From NCBI GenBank assembly GCA_947589475.1, contig CANQBO010000001.1, positions 85,136 to 149,135 of the forward strand: a stretch of DNA of 64,000 nucleotides, read 5' to 3'. This DNA is from an uncultured Clostridia bacterium. GTDB taxonomy: Bacteria; Bacillota; Clostridia; Christensenellales; CAG-917. The first letter of the stretch is position 1. Each line of letters opens with the position of its first letter. The notes under the pieces were generated by a model. That model did no database searches, was not told the origin of the DNA, and saw only the letters and a list, made by a program, of their open reading frames with translations. Shown in pieces: positions 9,766-16,252 of this stretch. The translations under genes were made by a program, and so were the position numbers.

Positions 9766-10137
9766 ATGAAATTAGATAAATTATTACAATCGAGAAAGAC
9801 GCTCAGCGCACACGCGCAAGAGGCAGTATCCGCACCGCTCGCATACAAGATGATGAAATTTTTGAAAGCGTCAGACAATGAGGATGCTTTCTATGTATCC
9901 AAGCTCAAGGAAATCGTCACAAAGTATATGGACACGGAGTCGGAACAAAATCCTCAAGAAGGTGGTATTCGTATCCGCAAGGACAAAATTAAGGAATGCA
10001 ATGACGAGGTTGCCGCCCTTACTTCAACAGAGGTCGAGGCGCCGTCTATAAAATTTACCTTGCAGGAACTAAGTGAGCTGAAATTGAGCGTCGCGGAAAT
10101 GTATACTCTCGATGAATTTATAATCGAGGAGGGATAA
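9766..10137 (+). CDS. Phage structural-region protein of unknown function
   Basis: A 123-residue soluble, helical-looking protein with no signal peptide or membrane segment. It has charged stretches and a C-terminal pattern FTLQELSELKLSVAEMYTLDEFI that I have seen in small proteins near phage baseplates, possibly the DUF1617 group, though I am not sure of that. An AAAGGAG site precedes the ATG and the next gene begins one base after its stop, so it belongs to the baseplate operon. Confidence 0.6.
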   Translation: MKLDKLLQSRKTLSAHAQEAVSAPLAYKMMKFLKASDNEDAFYVSKLKEIVTKYMDTESEQNPQEGGIRIRKDKIKECNDEVAALTSTEVEAPSIKFTLQELSELKLSVAEMYTLDEFIIEEG

Positions 10138-10138
10138 T

Positions 10139-11458
10139 ATGGCGTTTGAATTGATAGGAAAAGCTGTACGACGTTTCAGACTTCCTGCAGTCAACTATGG
10201 CAACGCTCCAATCATAATCGTCTCCGCTCAAGAAGGCGATGTTAAATCGCGTTATTTTGACATCACTTTATATGATGACTATGGAAATATAGATTTAAGT
10301 AAATACGCTAAGGCAAAGCTCATTGGCACAATGCCCACAGGTTCAATTCTTACTTCTGAAGAGTGTGAAATATCTCCCGACGGCAAAAATGTAATAGTTC
10401 AGTTTAGTGGCGGGTTTACATCTGTTCCGGGGCGTGTTTCGTGTGACATTACTTTCTACACTAGCGACAATACAGCACAGCTTACATCACAAACATTTTA
10501 CGTTATAGTTTCATCCTCACAATCGGGGAATATGGCGGATGAAAACAATGAGAACTATAATCAGTTATTGTCTCTTTTAAAGGAACTGGGGGACTTAGAA
10601 GACAAAATAGAAACAGCTGAAAACGATAGAGTATCTGCCGAGAATACCAGAGTAACAGCAGAGAACAAACGCGCATCAGCCGAGAGCACCCGCGAGTCGA
10701 ATGAAAATACCCGTAAGTCCAATGAGGAAACTCGTAAATCGAGTGAGTCAACTCGTGTGACGAGCGAGGCGGCGCGTGTTAAGGCTGAAGAAGCCAGAGC
10801 AAGTGCAGAACAAACAAGAGAATCTAACGAAGCAAACAGAAAGAAGGCGGAGACAGAAAGGGATACAGCCGAGAAAAATCGTGCAAGCTCAGAAGCCACG
10901 CGCACAGATGCCGAAGGCAAGAGAGTAGCAGCCGAGTCAGGAAGGGCGACCGCTGAATCTACCAGAGAGGCAAACGAAGAGGAACGAAAGACAAGTGAGA
11001 CCGCTCGGAAGAATGCCGAGGATGGTCGAGTAGCTGCGGAAAAAGAGCGCGTTACCAATGAAAATGGGCGCAAAACCGCAGAGAGCGGAAGGGTGTCTGC
11101 TGAGTCCACTCGTGACACGGCAGAGACCGCAAGAGTTGAGGCAGAAAAGCTGAGAGCGTCTGCGGAGAGTTCGCGTGCAAGTGCTGAAACCAAGAGGGAT
11201 GCTGCGGAAAAACAGAGGAACACGGCGGAAAGCGAAAGAAGCACGGCGGAGTCCGCGAGGGCATCGGCAGAACAAACAAGAGCAACAGAGTTTGCTACGG
11301 CAAAGGAGAATTGCGAAACGGCAACAGAGCGTGCGAACACGGCGGCGGACACGGTGCAGGAAATTTTAGACGCACTGCCTTGCGATACCGAAATCGAGCG
11401 CGACGGACAGACGGAGAATGTTGTCGTTCTTCGGTTCGTAGAGATAGCGGAGGGATAA
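10139..11458 (+). CDS. BppU-like baseplate protein with long heptad coiled coil
   Basis: Residues 1 to about 125 form a beta-rich domain like the N-terminal domain of baseplate upper protein BppU, which anchors receptor-binding parts to the baseplate. From residue 162 to 378 there are 31 unbroken heptads of the form x-x-R-x-x-(A/N/S)-E, for example NTRVTAE and SGRATAE. These predict an uninterrupted trimeric or dimeric coiled coil of roughly 30 nm. A short C-terminal domain (DALPCDTEIERDGQTENVVV) closes the protein. The start follows GAGGAGGG and the gene is tightly packed with its neighbours. It probably acts as an adaptor or shaft between baseplate and fibres. Confidence 0.75.
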   Translation: MAFELIGKAVRRFRLPAVNYGNAPIIIVSAQEGDVKSRYFDITLYDDYGNIDLSKYAKAKLIGTMPTGSILTSEECEISPDGKNVIVQFSGGFTSVPGRVSCDITFYTSDNTAQLTSQTFYVIVSSSQSGNMADENNENYNQLLSLLKELGDLEDKIETAENDRVSAENTRVTAENKRASAESTRESNENTRKSNEETRKSSESTRVTSEAARVKAEEARASAEQTRESNEANRKKAETERDTAEKNRASSEATRTDAEGKRVAAESGRATAESTREANEEERKTSETARKNAEDGRVAAEKERVTNENGRKTAESGRVSAESTRDTAETARVEAEKLRASAESSRASAETKRDAAEKQRNTAESERSTAESARASAEQTRATEFATAKENCETATERANTAADTVQEILDALPCDTEIERDGQTENVVVLRFVEIAEG

Positions 11459-11461
11459 GTT

Positions 11462-11788
11462 ATGGCAGAAATATGTAAGCGCAGAGACATTATGGTAGTG
11501 CAGGGTGATGTGCTGGAAGTTTATTTTGAGCTTGAAGGAATCGCTCCCGAAATTGTGCAGAATGTTTATTTTACTAGCAAGAGAGCAGAATTAAGTGTCG
11601 CGTGTCCATATTCGAAGCTACACAATGGGTATTGTTTACGGCTCGGTAGTGAATGTACAGGGCATATGCGTCCTATCGTATGCAATTATGACGTAACAGT
11701 TGAGCTTATTGACGGAAACAAATTGACTGTATTGTATGAGTGTTGCTTCGCGGTATTGAAAAAGAAAAATTTTATAGAGGAGGATTAA
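11462..11788 (+). CDS. Small phage baseplate-region protein
   Basis: A 108-residue protein with alternating hydrophobic pattern suggesting a beta-sandwich (VQGDVLEVYFELEG near residues 13-26). No motif is recognised. It follows the coiled-coil baseplate gene by 3 bases and precedes the next by 1 base, so it is part of the same operon and probably a virion or assembly component. The start ATG has GGAGGG upstream. Confidence 0.6.
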   Translation: MAEICKRRDIMVVQGDVLEVYFELEGIAPEIVQNVYFTSKRAELSVACPYSKLHNGYCLRLGSECTGHMRPIVCNYDVTVELIDGNKLTVLYECCFAVLKKKNFIEED

Positions 11789-11789
11789 G

Positions 11790-12170
11790 TTGGGACCAGA
11801 CAAAAAAGTATGTGCAAATATTTGCAGCCCGTCCTCCGTTCAAGTTCATAAGTGTGTGTCCATTCTTCCGAATGATTATAACATTATGGAGAACAAGCCC
11901 GTCATTAACGGGGTAGTGCTCGAAGGTGAACAGTCTGCAAAAACGCTGAATCTACTAAGTTCTAATGCGGAAGATTATGATGAGACTACTTTTGCGGAGG
12001 CTAAAGAGCGTGACGGCTATATGGTCGTTATCCTATCTGATAATCAGCCCCAAAAGGTTTCACTTTGCGATTTAAGTGCAAATATGGGGGGAGACGGAAG
12101 TTTGCGTACCGTTGATGAGTTGGACACATCGGCGACGGTTGGCAGCTATCAATTTGTAGAAAAGAAATAA
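11790..12170 (+). CDS. Phage tail-region protein, TTG start
   Basis: A 126-residue protein that most likely starts with TTG at 11,790, since GGAGGA lies just upstream and overlaps the end of the preceding gene. It is Cys-containing near the start (CANICSP) and has PVINGVVLEGEQSAKTLNLLS, a motif common in tail-fibre N-terminal segments. It lies between the baseplate genes and the first tail fibre, so a tail attachment role is plausible but not shown. Confidence 0.6.
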   Translation: MGPDKKVCANICSPSSVQVHKCVSILPNDYNIMENKPVINGVVLEGEQSAKTLNLLSSNAEDYDETTFAEAKERDGYMVVILSDNQPQKVSLCDLSANMGGDGSLRTVDELDTSATVGSYQFVEKK

Positions 12171-12176
12171 CAGCTA

Positions 12177-12224
12177 ATCGCCGGTGATATATGGGACTCC
12201 GGCGATGATTTATACATATCCCAT
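12177..12224 (+). other. Intergenic RNA hairpin with possible pseudoknot
   Basis: An 8-bp perfect stem (ATCGCCGG at 12,177-12,184 with its complement at 12,199-12,206) has ATGGGA in its loop (12,191-12,196). TCCCAT at 12,219-12,224 is fully complementary to that loop, so an H-type pseudoknot could form. No T-run follows, so simple termination is doubtful. Confidence 0.45.
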
Positions 12225-12257
12225 TTAATATATAGCTAAAAAATATAGGAGAATTTT

Positions 12258-13736
12258 ATGCCAAGCACAGATATTAAAAACTTTCAAATTATACAAAAGA
12301 CAGGCGAAGATGAATATCTTGTAATTCATCCAGAAACTAAGGATGAAAATGTTCTTGTAGAGGCAGAAGGCATTGAGTCCAGCAACCTTAAAGAGGCGTT
12401 GCAGGAAATCAAGGGTAAAATTGATGAGGCTGTTGCCGGAGGTGTCACCTCTGTAAACGGGAAGAGCGGCGCGGTCACTATCACAAAGATTGACCTCGAC
12501 CTCGGTAACGTAGATAACACGTCAGACCTTGCAAAACCTATCTCTACAAAGACGCAAGCCGCGCTGGATTTGAAGGCGGACAAAACAGACCTTGAGGATA
12601 AGGTCACGCAGGACGATATTGACGCCGCTGTTACGCCCAAAGCGGATAAGTCTTATGTGGAAGGCGAGCTTGCGAAGAAAGCAAACACGTCTGACCTTGG
12701 AGAGCTTGCATCGAAGGATTCTTTGACGGCGACGGACGTCGGTCTCGGAAATGTGACCAACGACGCGCAGGTCAAGAGAACGGAAATGGGCAAAGCCAAT
12801 GGGGTTGCGACACTCGACGGCACGGGTAAGGTTCCCGCGGCTCAACTCCCGGGCTTTGTTGATGACGTTGAGTCTTACGAAAACAGAGCATCTTTCCCTG
12901 AAGAGGGCGAAGATGGCAAGATTTACATCGATAAGGAAACCAATAAACAATACAGGTGGGACGGCGAAAGCGACTACATTGAGATTTCGTCTTCTCTTGC
13001 GCTCGGCGAAAGTGCTTCCACGGCATACGCGGGTAACAAGGGTAAAGCCAATGCGGACGCTATCGCGGCGTTGCAGACAAGGGCAACAACCATTGAGAGC
13101 AAGAACACCGAACAGGATGCCGCGATTGAGAAAGCGCAGGGCGACGCTACCTCTGCGAAGACGACCGCTACGGCGGCTATGCCTAAAGCGGGCGGAACGT
13201 TCACGGGAGCGGTGACGCTTTCGGGTGCGCCCACAGAGAACCTGCACGCTTCGACGAAGAAGTATGTCGATGACACGGTTGCTCCCGTTAAGACAACTGC
13301 GGACGGTGCCAAGTCTGCGGCGGCTACCGCACAGGCGGCGGCTGAGGCGGCTCAGGAAGACGCGACTGCAAACGCCACTGAGATTGCCAACATAAAGAGT
13401 GGTACAACCAAGGTTGCAAAGGCATCTGCTGCTGATTCTGCGACAAGCGCTACTTCAGCAACGACTGCGACAAAACTCGCTAAAGCACAGAACTTCTCGA
13501 TCGAGGGCGATGTTACGGCGGCGGCAAAAACCTTTGATGGCAGTGGAGCTGTTGCGTTGAACGCAGTATTGAAGAACAGCGGCGTTCAGGCAGGTTCTTA
13601 TTCCGCGGTTACCGTTAATGCAAAAGGCATAGTGACGAGCGGAGCGAATGCTATTGAAATTGGCAGCGTTGGACAAGCAAGTCCGTCGGTTAATCTCGCC
13701 GTTGGAGGTTTGTTCTTCAAGCGACTTGGCGCGTAA
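12258..13736 (+). CDS. Tail fibre protein
   Basis: This 492-residue protein has the repeats of phage fibre shafts: SVNGKSGAVTI, two copies of an (L/V)(D/G)LGNV(D/T)N motif, and GVATLDGTGKVPAAQLPGFV around residues 60-200. These are followed by Ala/Thr/Lys-rich coiled-coil stretches and a C-terminal ADSATSATSATTA segment. Such shafts are trimeric and end in a receptor-binding tip. The ATG has TAGGAGA upstream. The gene is GC-richer than its neighbours, suggesting different ancestry. It probably works with the next fibre gene. Confidence 0.8.
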   Translation: MPSTDIKNFQIIQKTGEDEYLVIHPETKDENVLVEAEGIESSNLKEALQEIKGKIDEAVAGGVTSVNGKSGAVTITKIDLDLGNVDNTSDLAKPISTKTQAALDLKADKTDLEDKVTQDDIDAAVTPKADKSYVEGELAKKANTSDLGELASKDSLTATDVGLGNVTNDAQVKRTEMGKANGVATLDGTGKVPAAQLPGFVDDVESYENRASFPEEGEDGKIYIDKETNKQYRWDGESDYIEISSSLALGESASTAYAGNKGKANADAIAALQTRATTIESKNTEQDAAIEKAQGDATSAKTTATAAMPKAGGTFTGAVTLSGAPTENLHASTKKYVDDTVAPVKTTADGAKSAAATAQAAAEAAQEDATANATEIANIKSGTTKVAKASAADSATSATSATTATKLAKAQNFSIEGDVTAAAKTFDGSGAVALNAVLKNSGVQAGSYSAVTVNAKGIVTSGANAIEIGSVGQASPSVNLAVGGLFFKRLGA

Positions 13737-13755
13737 TTTTCAAGGAGGTAAAAAA

Positions 13756-14472
13756 ATGGCAGCTTACACTTTACAAGGTAAAACTGAAAGTGGAGATGTA
13801 GTTGACATCCCGTTAGCCGCTACTTGTGATGCTAACGGGAAAGTCATTAGTGACACTTATGCAACAAAAACAGAAGTTAATGCAAAAGCAACGACGGCGG
13901 CGTTAAATGAAGTCAAAAATACAGCGACAAATGCGGCAAGTACGGCGAATGAGGCTAAAACTGCTGCAGACAAAGCTATCACAGGTTTTGACACGCCGTC
14001 TTTTAAGTTTAATGAGCTTCCTGTAGGTTCTAAGCCTACGGGTTCAGCTACAATTACAGGCGATAACTCTGCGAAAAAGTTCAATTTTACGTTTGGTATC
14101 CCTGCGATAGGGCAAACGCTGTATCATCATTATTTCTTTTTAAGTAGCCGCTCGGCTACATTAAATTGGAAATATACTACTATTAATATACGGTTCGATT
14201 TATATTTGCCAACAAATCAGCAGTTTACTGATATAACAGAGTTTCTTAGCTCAGTAGCCACCATTACTTCAGCAACAGGTATATTGAGCTATTCCGATGA
14301 GAAAGCATTGACATATAACAATAGATATGTTACGGCAGTAAGATTGAAAGGAGATGGTAATTTAACAATATATTATATAGATTTAGATGCACATGGGAAT
14401 TATACCTCTAATAGCTTTCATGTTTATTCAGAATACGTACCCAGAATAACAATGACCGATACAGTAATTTGA
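13756..14472 (+). CDS. Tail fibre protein with switchable C-terminal domain (expressed allele)
   Basis: The 238-residue protein begins MAAYTLQGKTESGDVVDIPL, followed by a short Ala-rich helix and the collar-like KFNFTFGIPA motif near residues 110-118. The last ~120 residues (from TLYHHYFFLSS) form a separate C-terminal domain, likely the receptor-binding tip. I place the start at 13,756 because AAGGAGG precedes it; a longer open frame upstream overlaps the previous gene and lacks a site. The segment encoding the C-terminal domain lies between 33-bp inverted repeats and faces a homologous cassette on the other strand, so this is probably the currently expressed version of an invertible gene. 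Confidence 0.8.
   Translation: MAAYTLQGKTESGDVVDIPLAATCDANGKVISDTYATKTEVNAKATTAALNEVKNTATNAASTANEAKTAADKAITGFDTPSFKFNELPVGSKPTGSATITGDNSAKKFNFTFGIPAIGQTLYHHYFFLSSRSATLNWKYTTINIRFDLYLPTNQQFTDITEFLSSVATITSATGILSYSDEKALTYNNRYVTAVRLKGDGNLTIYYIDLDAHGNYTSNSFHVYSEYVPRITMTDTVI
14075..14107 (+). repeat. Left inverted repeat of the tail-fibre switch
   Basis: These 33 bases encode the KFNFTFG motif of the expressed fibre. Their reverse complement occurs at 14,927-14,959 with 29-30 of 33 positions identical, including the first 22 without a mismatch. Similarity falls off sharply outside this block, as expected for a recombination crossover site. Confidence 0.85.
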
Positions 14473-14926
14473 AAATTGATATTCCCCGCCCCAAAACGAG
14501 GCGGGGATACTAATTAAAGTAATTTGAATTGTTCTCCATATATTCTTATATTTACCAACTCTTCAGCTGTAAAAACATGTCTAAAATTAGTATTTTTACC
14601 TTCTTCTAATTGATTACAAAACGCTCCTTCAATCATGAATTTAGGACTGTCTATGGTTCCCTCGCCAATAAAAGCAGCACATATAACACCTCCCAAAATA
14701 CCACTTGTCATAAAGAATCTCCCTGAACAAGGAAGGTCAAAAACATTTGTCTGATAAGTATCATTTATGGCTACGCATAATGTTTTGAAATCTGATATTT
14801 TATCACCAGTAGAAAGTAATAGAGTAAAATAAGCTCTATATCTATATATGTCCTCGCCATCCATAAATACACCAGTCATCATATAAATGTGTAAATACAA
14901 ATTGCCGCCGCCACCTCCGCCACCGC
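14108..14926. mobile_element. Predicted invertible DNA segment (tail-fibre allele switch)
   Basis: An 819-bp segment bounded by the 33-bp inverted repeats contains two C-terminal fibre cassettes read toward each other with a shared terminator hairpin in the middle. Inversion would join the constant N-terminal part of the fibre to the alternative tip. Gene order and inverted repeats are seen directly; actual inversion is inferred. No invertase gene is present in the window. Confidence 0.72.
14484..14506. terminator. Bidirectional terminator between the two fibre cassettes
   Basis: Stem CCCCGCC (14,484-14,490) pairs with GGCGGGG (14,500-14,506) between the stop codons of the two opposed cassettes. 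A-rich and T-rich flanks on both sides suit termination in either orientation, which an invertible segment would need. Confidence 0.65.
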
Positions 14927-15005
14927 TCGCAGGTAACCCAAACGTAAAATTGAACTTTTGCGAACAAATTTTGGGCTTCTGTTGAGTTAGGAACTTATGG
15001 GGCAC
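14514..15005 (-). CDS. Silent alternative tail-fibre C-terminal cassette
   Basis: The reverse-strand frame carries KFNFTFGLPA, matching KFNFTFGIPA of the expressed fibre, then a run of seven glycines and a C-terminal domain beginning NLYLHIYMMTG that aligns loosely with TLYHHYFFLSS of the other allele. The open frame extends to a GTG at 15,005, but no ribosome site is present and similarity to the fibre begins only at the inverted repeat (14,959). It therefore looks like a promoterless reserve tip, expressed only after inversion, not a free-standing gene. The 14,960-15,005 part is probably not translated. Confidence 0.72.
   Translation of the reverse strand: MPHKFLTQQKPKICSQKFNFTFGLPASGGGGGGGNLYLHIYMMTGVFMDGEDIYRYRAYFTLLLSTGDKISDFKTLCVAINDTYQTNVFDLPCSGRFFMTSGILGGVICAAFIGEGTIDSPKFMIEGAFCNQLEEGKNTNFRHVFTAEELVNIRIYGEQFKLL
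14927..14959 (-). repeat. Right inverted repeat of the tail-fibre switch
   Basis: This is the reverse-complement partner of 14,075-14,107. The exactly matching 22 bases are 14,938-14,959; the rest differs at three or four positions. It encodes the same KFNFTFG segment on the - strand. Confidence 0.85.
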
Positions 15006-15046
15006 ATCATGGAATAGGAACGATACATATTGATTTATTATTATAG
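14960..15046 (+). pseudogene. Possible remnant of a further fibre C-terminus
   Basis: Directly outside the right repeat, a + strand frame of 28 codons plus stop reads ANKFWASVELGTYGAHHGIG and ends IDLLL. It looks protein-like and ends before the terminator at 15,074, where the end of a fibre gene would be. It has no start and is blocked by stops on the repeat side, so it would be a relic of an older allele. This is an inference from a short stretch. Confidence 0.4.
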
Positions 15047-15073
15047 TACTACAATTATTTTATATATAGAGAA

Positions 15074-15104
15074 AGCGAGCATACAAAATTGATGCTCGCT
15101 TTTT
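15074..15104. terminator. Intrinsic terminator before the lysis genes
   Basis: A 9-bp stem AGCGAGCAT (15,074-15,082) with its complement (15,092-15,100) is followed by a T-run. It sits 13 bases ahead of the holin start, so lysis genes depend on read-through or on partial termination. Confidence 0.7.
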
Positions 15105-15116
15105 AAAGGAGTAATT

Positions 15117-15527
15117 ATGAATTGGCAAGAAATTTTATTATCAGTCGTCAGTATTGTTTTGACGGCACTTATTTCTTGGCTTACTCAAAGATTAATCGTC
15201 TGGATCAACAGTAAAATTGCAAATAGTAAATATGCAAAATATCTGACTGAGATAGTCGATATTGTAAGCCGCGCAGTCAAAGCGACGTATCAAACATATG
15301 TTCAGTCATTAAAGGATAAAAATATGTTCACTAAAGATGCACAGTTGTTCGCTTTACAACAGGCAAAAGATATGATTTTAGCGCAACTCTCACAAGGCGC
15401 AAAAAAGTATATTGAAAATAACTTTGGTGACTTAGAGCAGTGGCTGAATAGTATGATTGAATCTACAATTTATGAACTTAAAAATCAAAATAATTTTTCA
15501 GAGGTGATAGTCGATGAAAACAATTAA
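15117..15527 (+). CDS. Phage holin, LLH family
   Basis: A 136-residue protein with one N-terminal membrane segment (about residues 7-31, ILLSVVSIVLTALISWLTQR) followed by a helical cytoplasmic-type domain with repeated VKATYQTYVQSLKDKN and AKKYIENNFGDLEQWL. This matches holins of the LLH type, which make membrane lesions that release or activate the lysin at the end of infection. The ATG has AAAGGAG upstream. The next gene begins inside its last codons. No endolysin gene follows in this window, which is unusual. Confidence 0.78.
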   Translation: MNWQEILLSVVSIVLTALISWLTQRLIVWINSKIANSKYAKYLTEIVDIVSRAVKATYQTYVQSLKDKNMFTKDAQLFALQQAKDMILAQLSQGAKKYIENNFGDLEQWLNSMIESTIYELKNQNNFSEVIVDENN

Positions 15528-15936
15528 AACTATAGGTTTTTACATTGCTTCTTTCACGTGGGGCTTGCCGATAACTCTTCTCGGTTGCTTCGTTGCTTTA
15601 TCCCTGCTTATTACAGGGCATAAACCGCACCGTTTTCATTCCTTGATTTATTTCGAGGTTGGTGAAGATTGGGGCGGTTTTGACTTAGGCTGCTTCTTTG
15701 TGGTGAATAAAGGGGCGTCGGTGGCAATGATGCAGCATGAGAGCGGTCACGGCTTGCAGAATATTATGTTCGGTATTTTCATGCCGTTCGTGGTGAGTAT
15801 ACCGTCGGCAGTAAGATATTGGTATCGTGAGTACCTTGTGCGCTCCGGCAAGAAACAATATAGTGAACTTCCGGAATACGATTCTGCGTGGTTTGAGGGT
15901 TCTGCGACGGCACTCGGCGCGAAATATTTTAGTTAA
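15514..15936 (+). CDS. Membrane protein with HExxH motif, lysis-region
   Basis: A 140-residue protein with an N-terminal membrane segment (residues about 8-35) and a second hydrophobic stretch near 87-100. It contains MQHESGHGLQN, an exact HExxH zinc-metalloprotease signature, followed about 45 residues later by WFEGSATALG, where a glutamate could act as third metal ligand. Similar small proteins are known to me from clostridial genomes without assigned function. It overlaps the holin gene by 14 bases and shares its ribosome-site region (GAGGTGA). It may be a peptidase acting on the envelope; catalysis is unproven. Confidence 0.6.
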   Translation: MKTIKTIGFYIASFTWGLPITLLGCFVALSLLITGHKPHRFHSLIYFEVGEDWGGFDLGCFFVVNKGASVAMMQHESGHGLQNIMFGIFMPFVVSIPSAVRYWYREYLVRSGKKQYSELPEYDSAWFEGSATALGAKYFS

Positions 15937-15942
15937 TATGGT

Positions 15943-15974
15943 GATGGGATTGAGGGAACTCGGTCCCATCTTTT
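15943..15974 (+). terminator. Intrinsic terminator ending the late phage operon
   Basis: GATGGGA (15,943-15,949) pairs with TCCCATC (15,964-15,970), with an inner GAG/CTC pairing, and is followed by TTTTCT. It closes the structural and lysis operon just after the HExxH gene. Confidence 0.8.
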
Positions 15975-15987
15975 CTGATTAGAAATT

Positions 15988-16015
15988 CTATATCAGTGTA
16001 CTGATATAGTATAAC
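15988..16015 (+). promoter_or_regulatory. Palindromic operator overlapping a promoter
   Basis: A 10-bp arm CTATATCAGT (15,988-15,997) and its exact complement (16,000-16,009) are separated by two bases. The right arm runs into TATAAC (16,010-16,015) or TATAGT (16,005-16,010), either of which could be a -10 box. No good -35 box is present, so a regulator binding the palindrome may control this unit. Confidence 0.6.
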
Positions 16016-16031
16016 AACGAAGGAGAAATTT

Positions 16032-16073
16032 ATGGATAGAAAATTCTTCGGTAAATTTCATATCCCCCATTGA
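16032..16073 (+). CDS. 13-residue leader peptide
   Basis: The short ORF encodes MDRKFFGKFHIPH. AAGGAG lies six bases ahead of the ATG, as good as any ribosome site in the window. It is the first thing after the operator-promoter and its stop falls within the first hairpin of the structured leader, so ribosome movement over it could affect downstream folding. Confidence 0.5.
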   Translation: MDRKFFGKFHIPH

Positions 16074-16207
16074 GGGGTCGGCGAGCAAACGGCAAACTCA
16101 ATGCCGTAGTGTTGACATCCCTTATTGCGTACTGGTGGATAAAATAGCCATAAAGCCTTGAGTAGTCGCATCGCAGAAGTCAACTGCGGGGTGGGTAGCC
16201 ATCAAGG
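16064..16207 (+). ncRNA. Structured leader RNA with competing pairings
   Basis: Several complementary blocks are visible: CCCC/GGGG (16,065-16,068 with 16,074-16,077), ACGGCA/TGCCGT (16,089-16,094 with 16,102-16,107), CGCAG/CTGCG (16,172-16,176 with 16,184-16,188) and CCTTGA/TCAAGG (16,156-16,161 with 16,202-16,207). The loop ACTCAA (16,096-16,101) also matches TTGAGT (16,158-16,163) and, as CTCAAT, matches ATTGAG (16,069-16,074). GTTGAC (16,111-16,116) matches GTCAAC (16,179-16,184). These alternatives exclude each other, which suggests a switch. I cannot match it to a known RNA family. Confidence 0.5.
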
Positions 16208-16210
16208 TCT

Positions 16211-16246
16211 TCCTTAATAAAAGAGAAAAAATTTTTTTATTAAGGA
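16211..16246 (+). promoter_or_regulatory. Hairpin sequestering the ribosome binding site
   Basis: TCCTTAATAAAA (16,211-16,222) is perfectly complementary over 12 bp to 16,235-16,246. The right arm contains most of the AAGGAG ribosome site of the gene at 16,253, so translation should be shut while this hairpin is formed. Confidence 0.75.
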
Positions 16247-16252
16247 GAAAAT

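Noticed and set aside
10561-11490. 309-codon open frame on the - strand with heptad-like pattern
   Set aside because: It is the complement of the 31-heptad coiled coil; the repeat in the real gene produces the pattern.
13756-15046. Diversity-generating retroelement at the tail fibre
   Set aside because: There is no reverse transcriptase and no template/variable repeat pair with adenine-specific changes; the inverted repeats fit inversion better.
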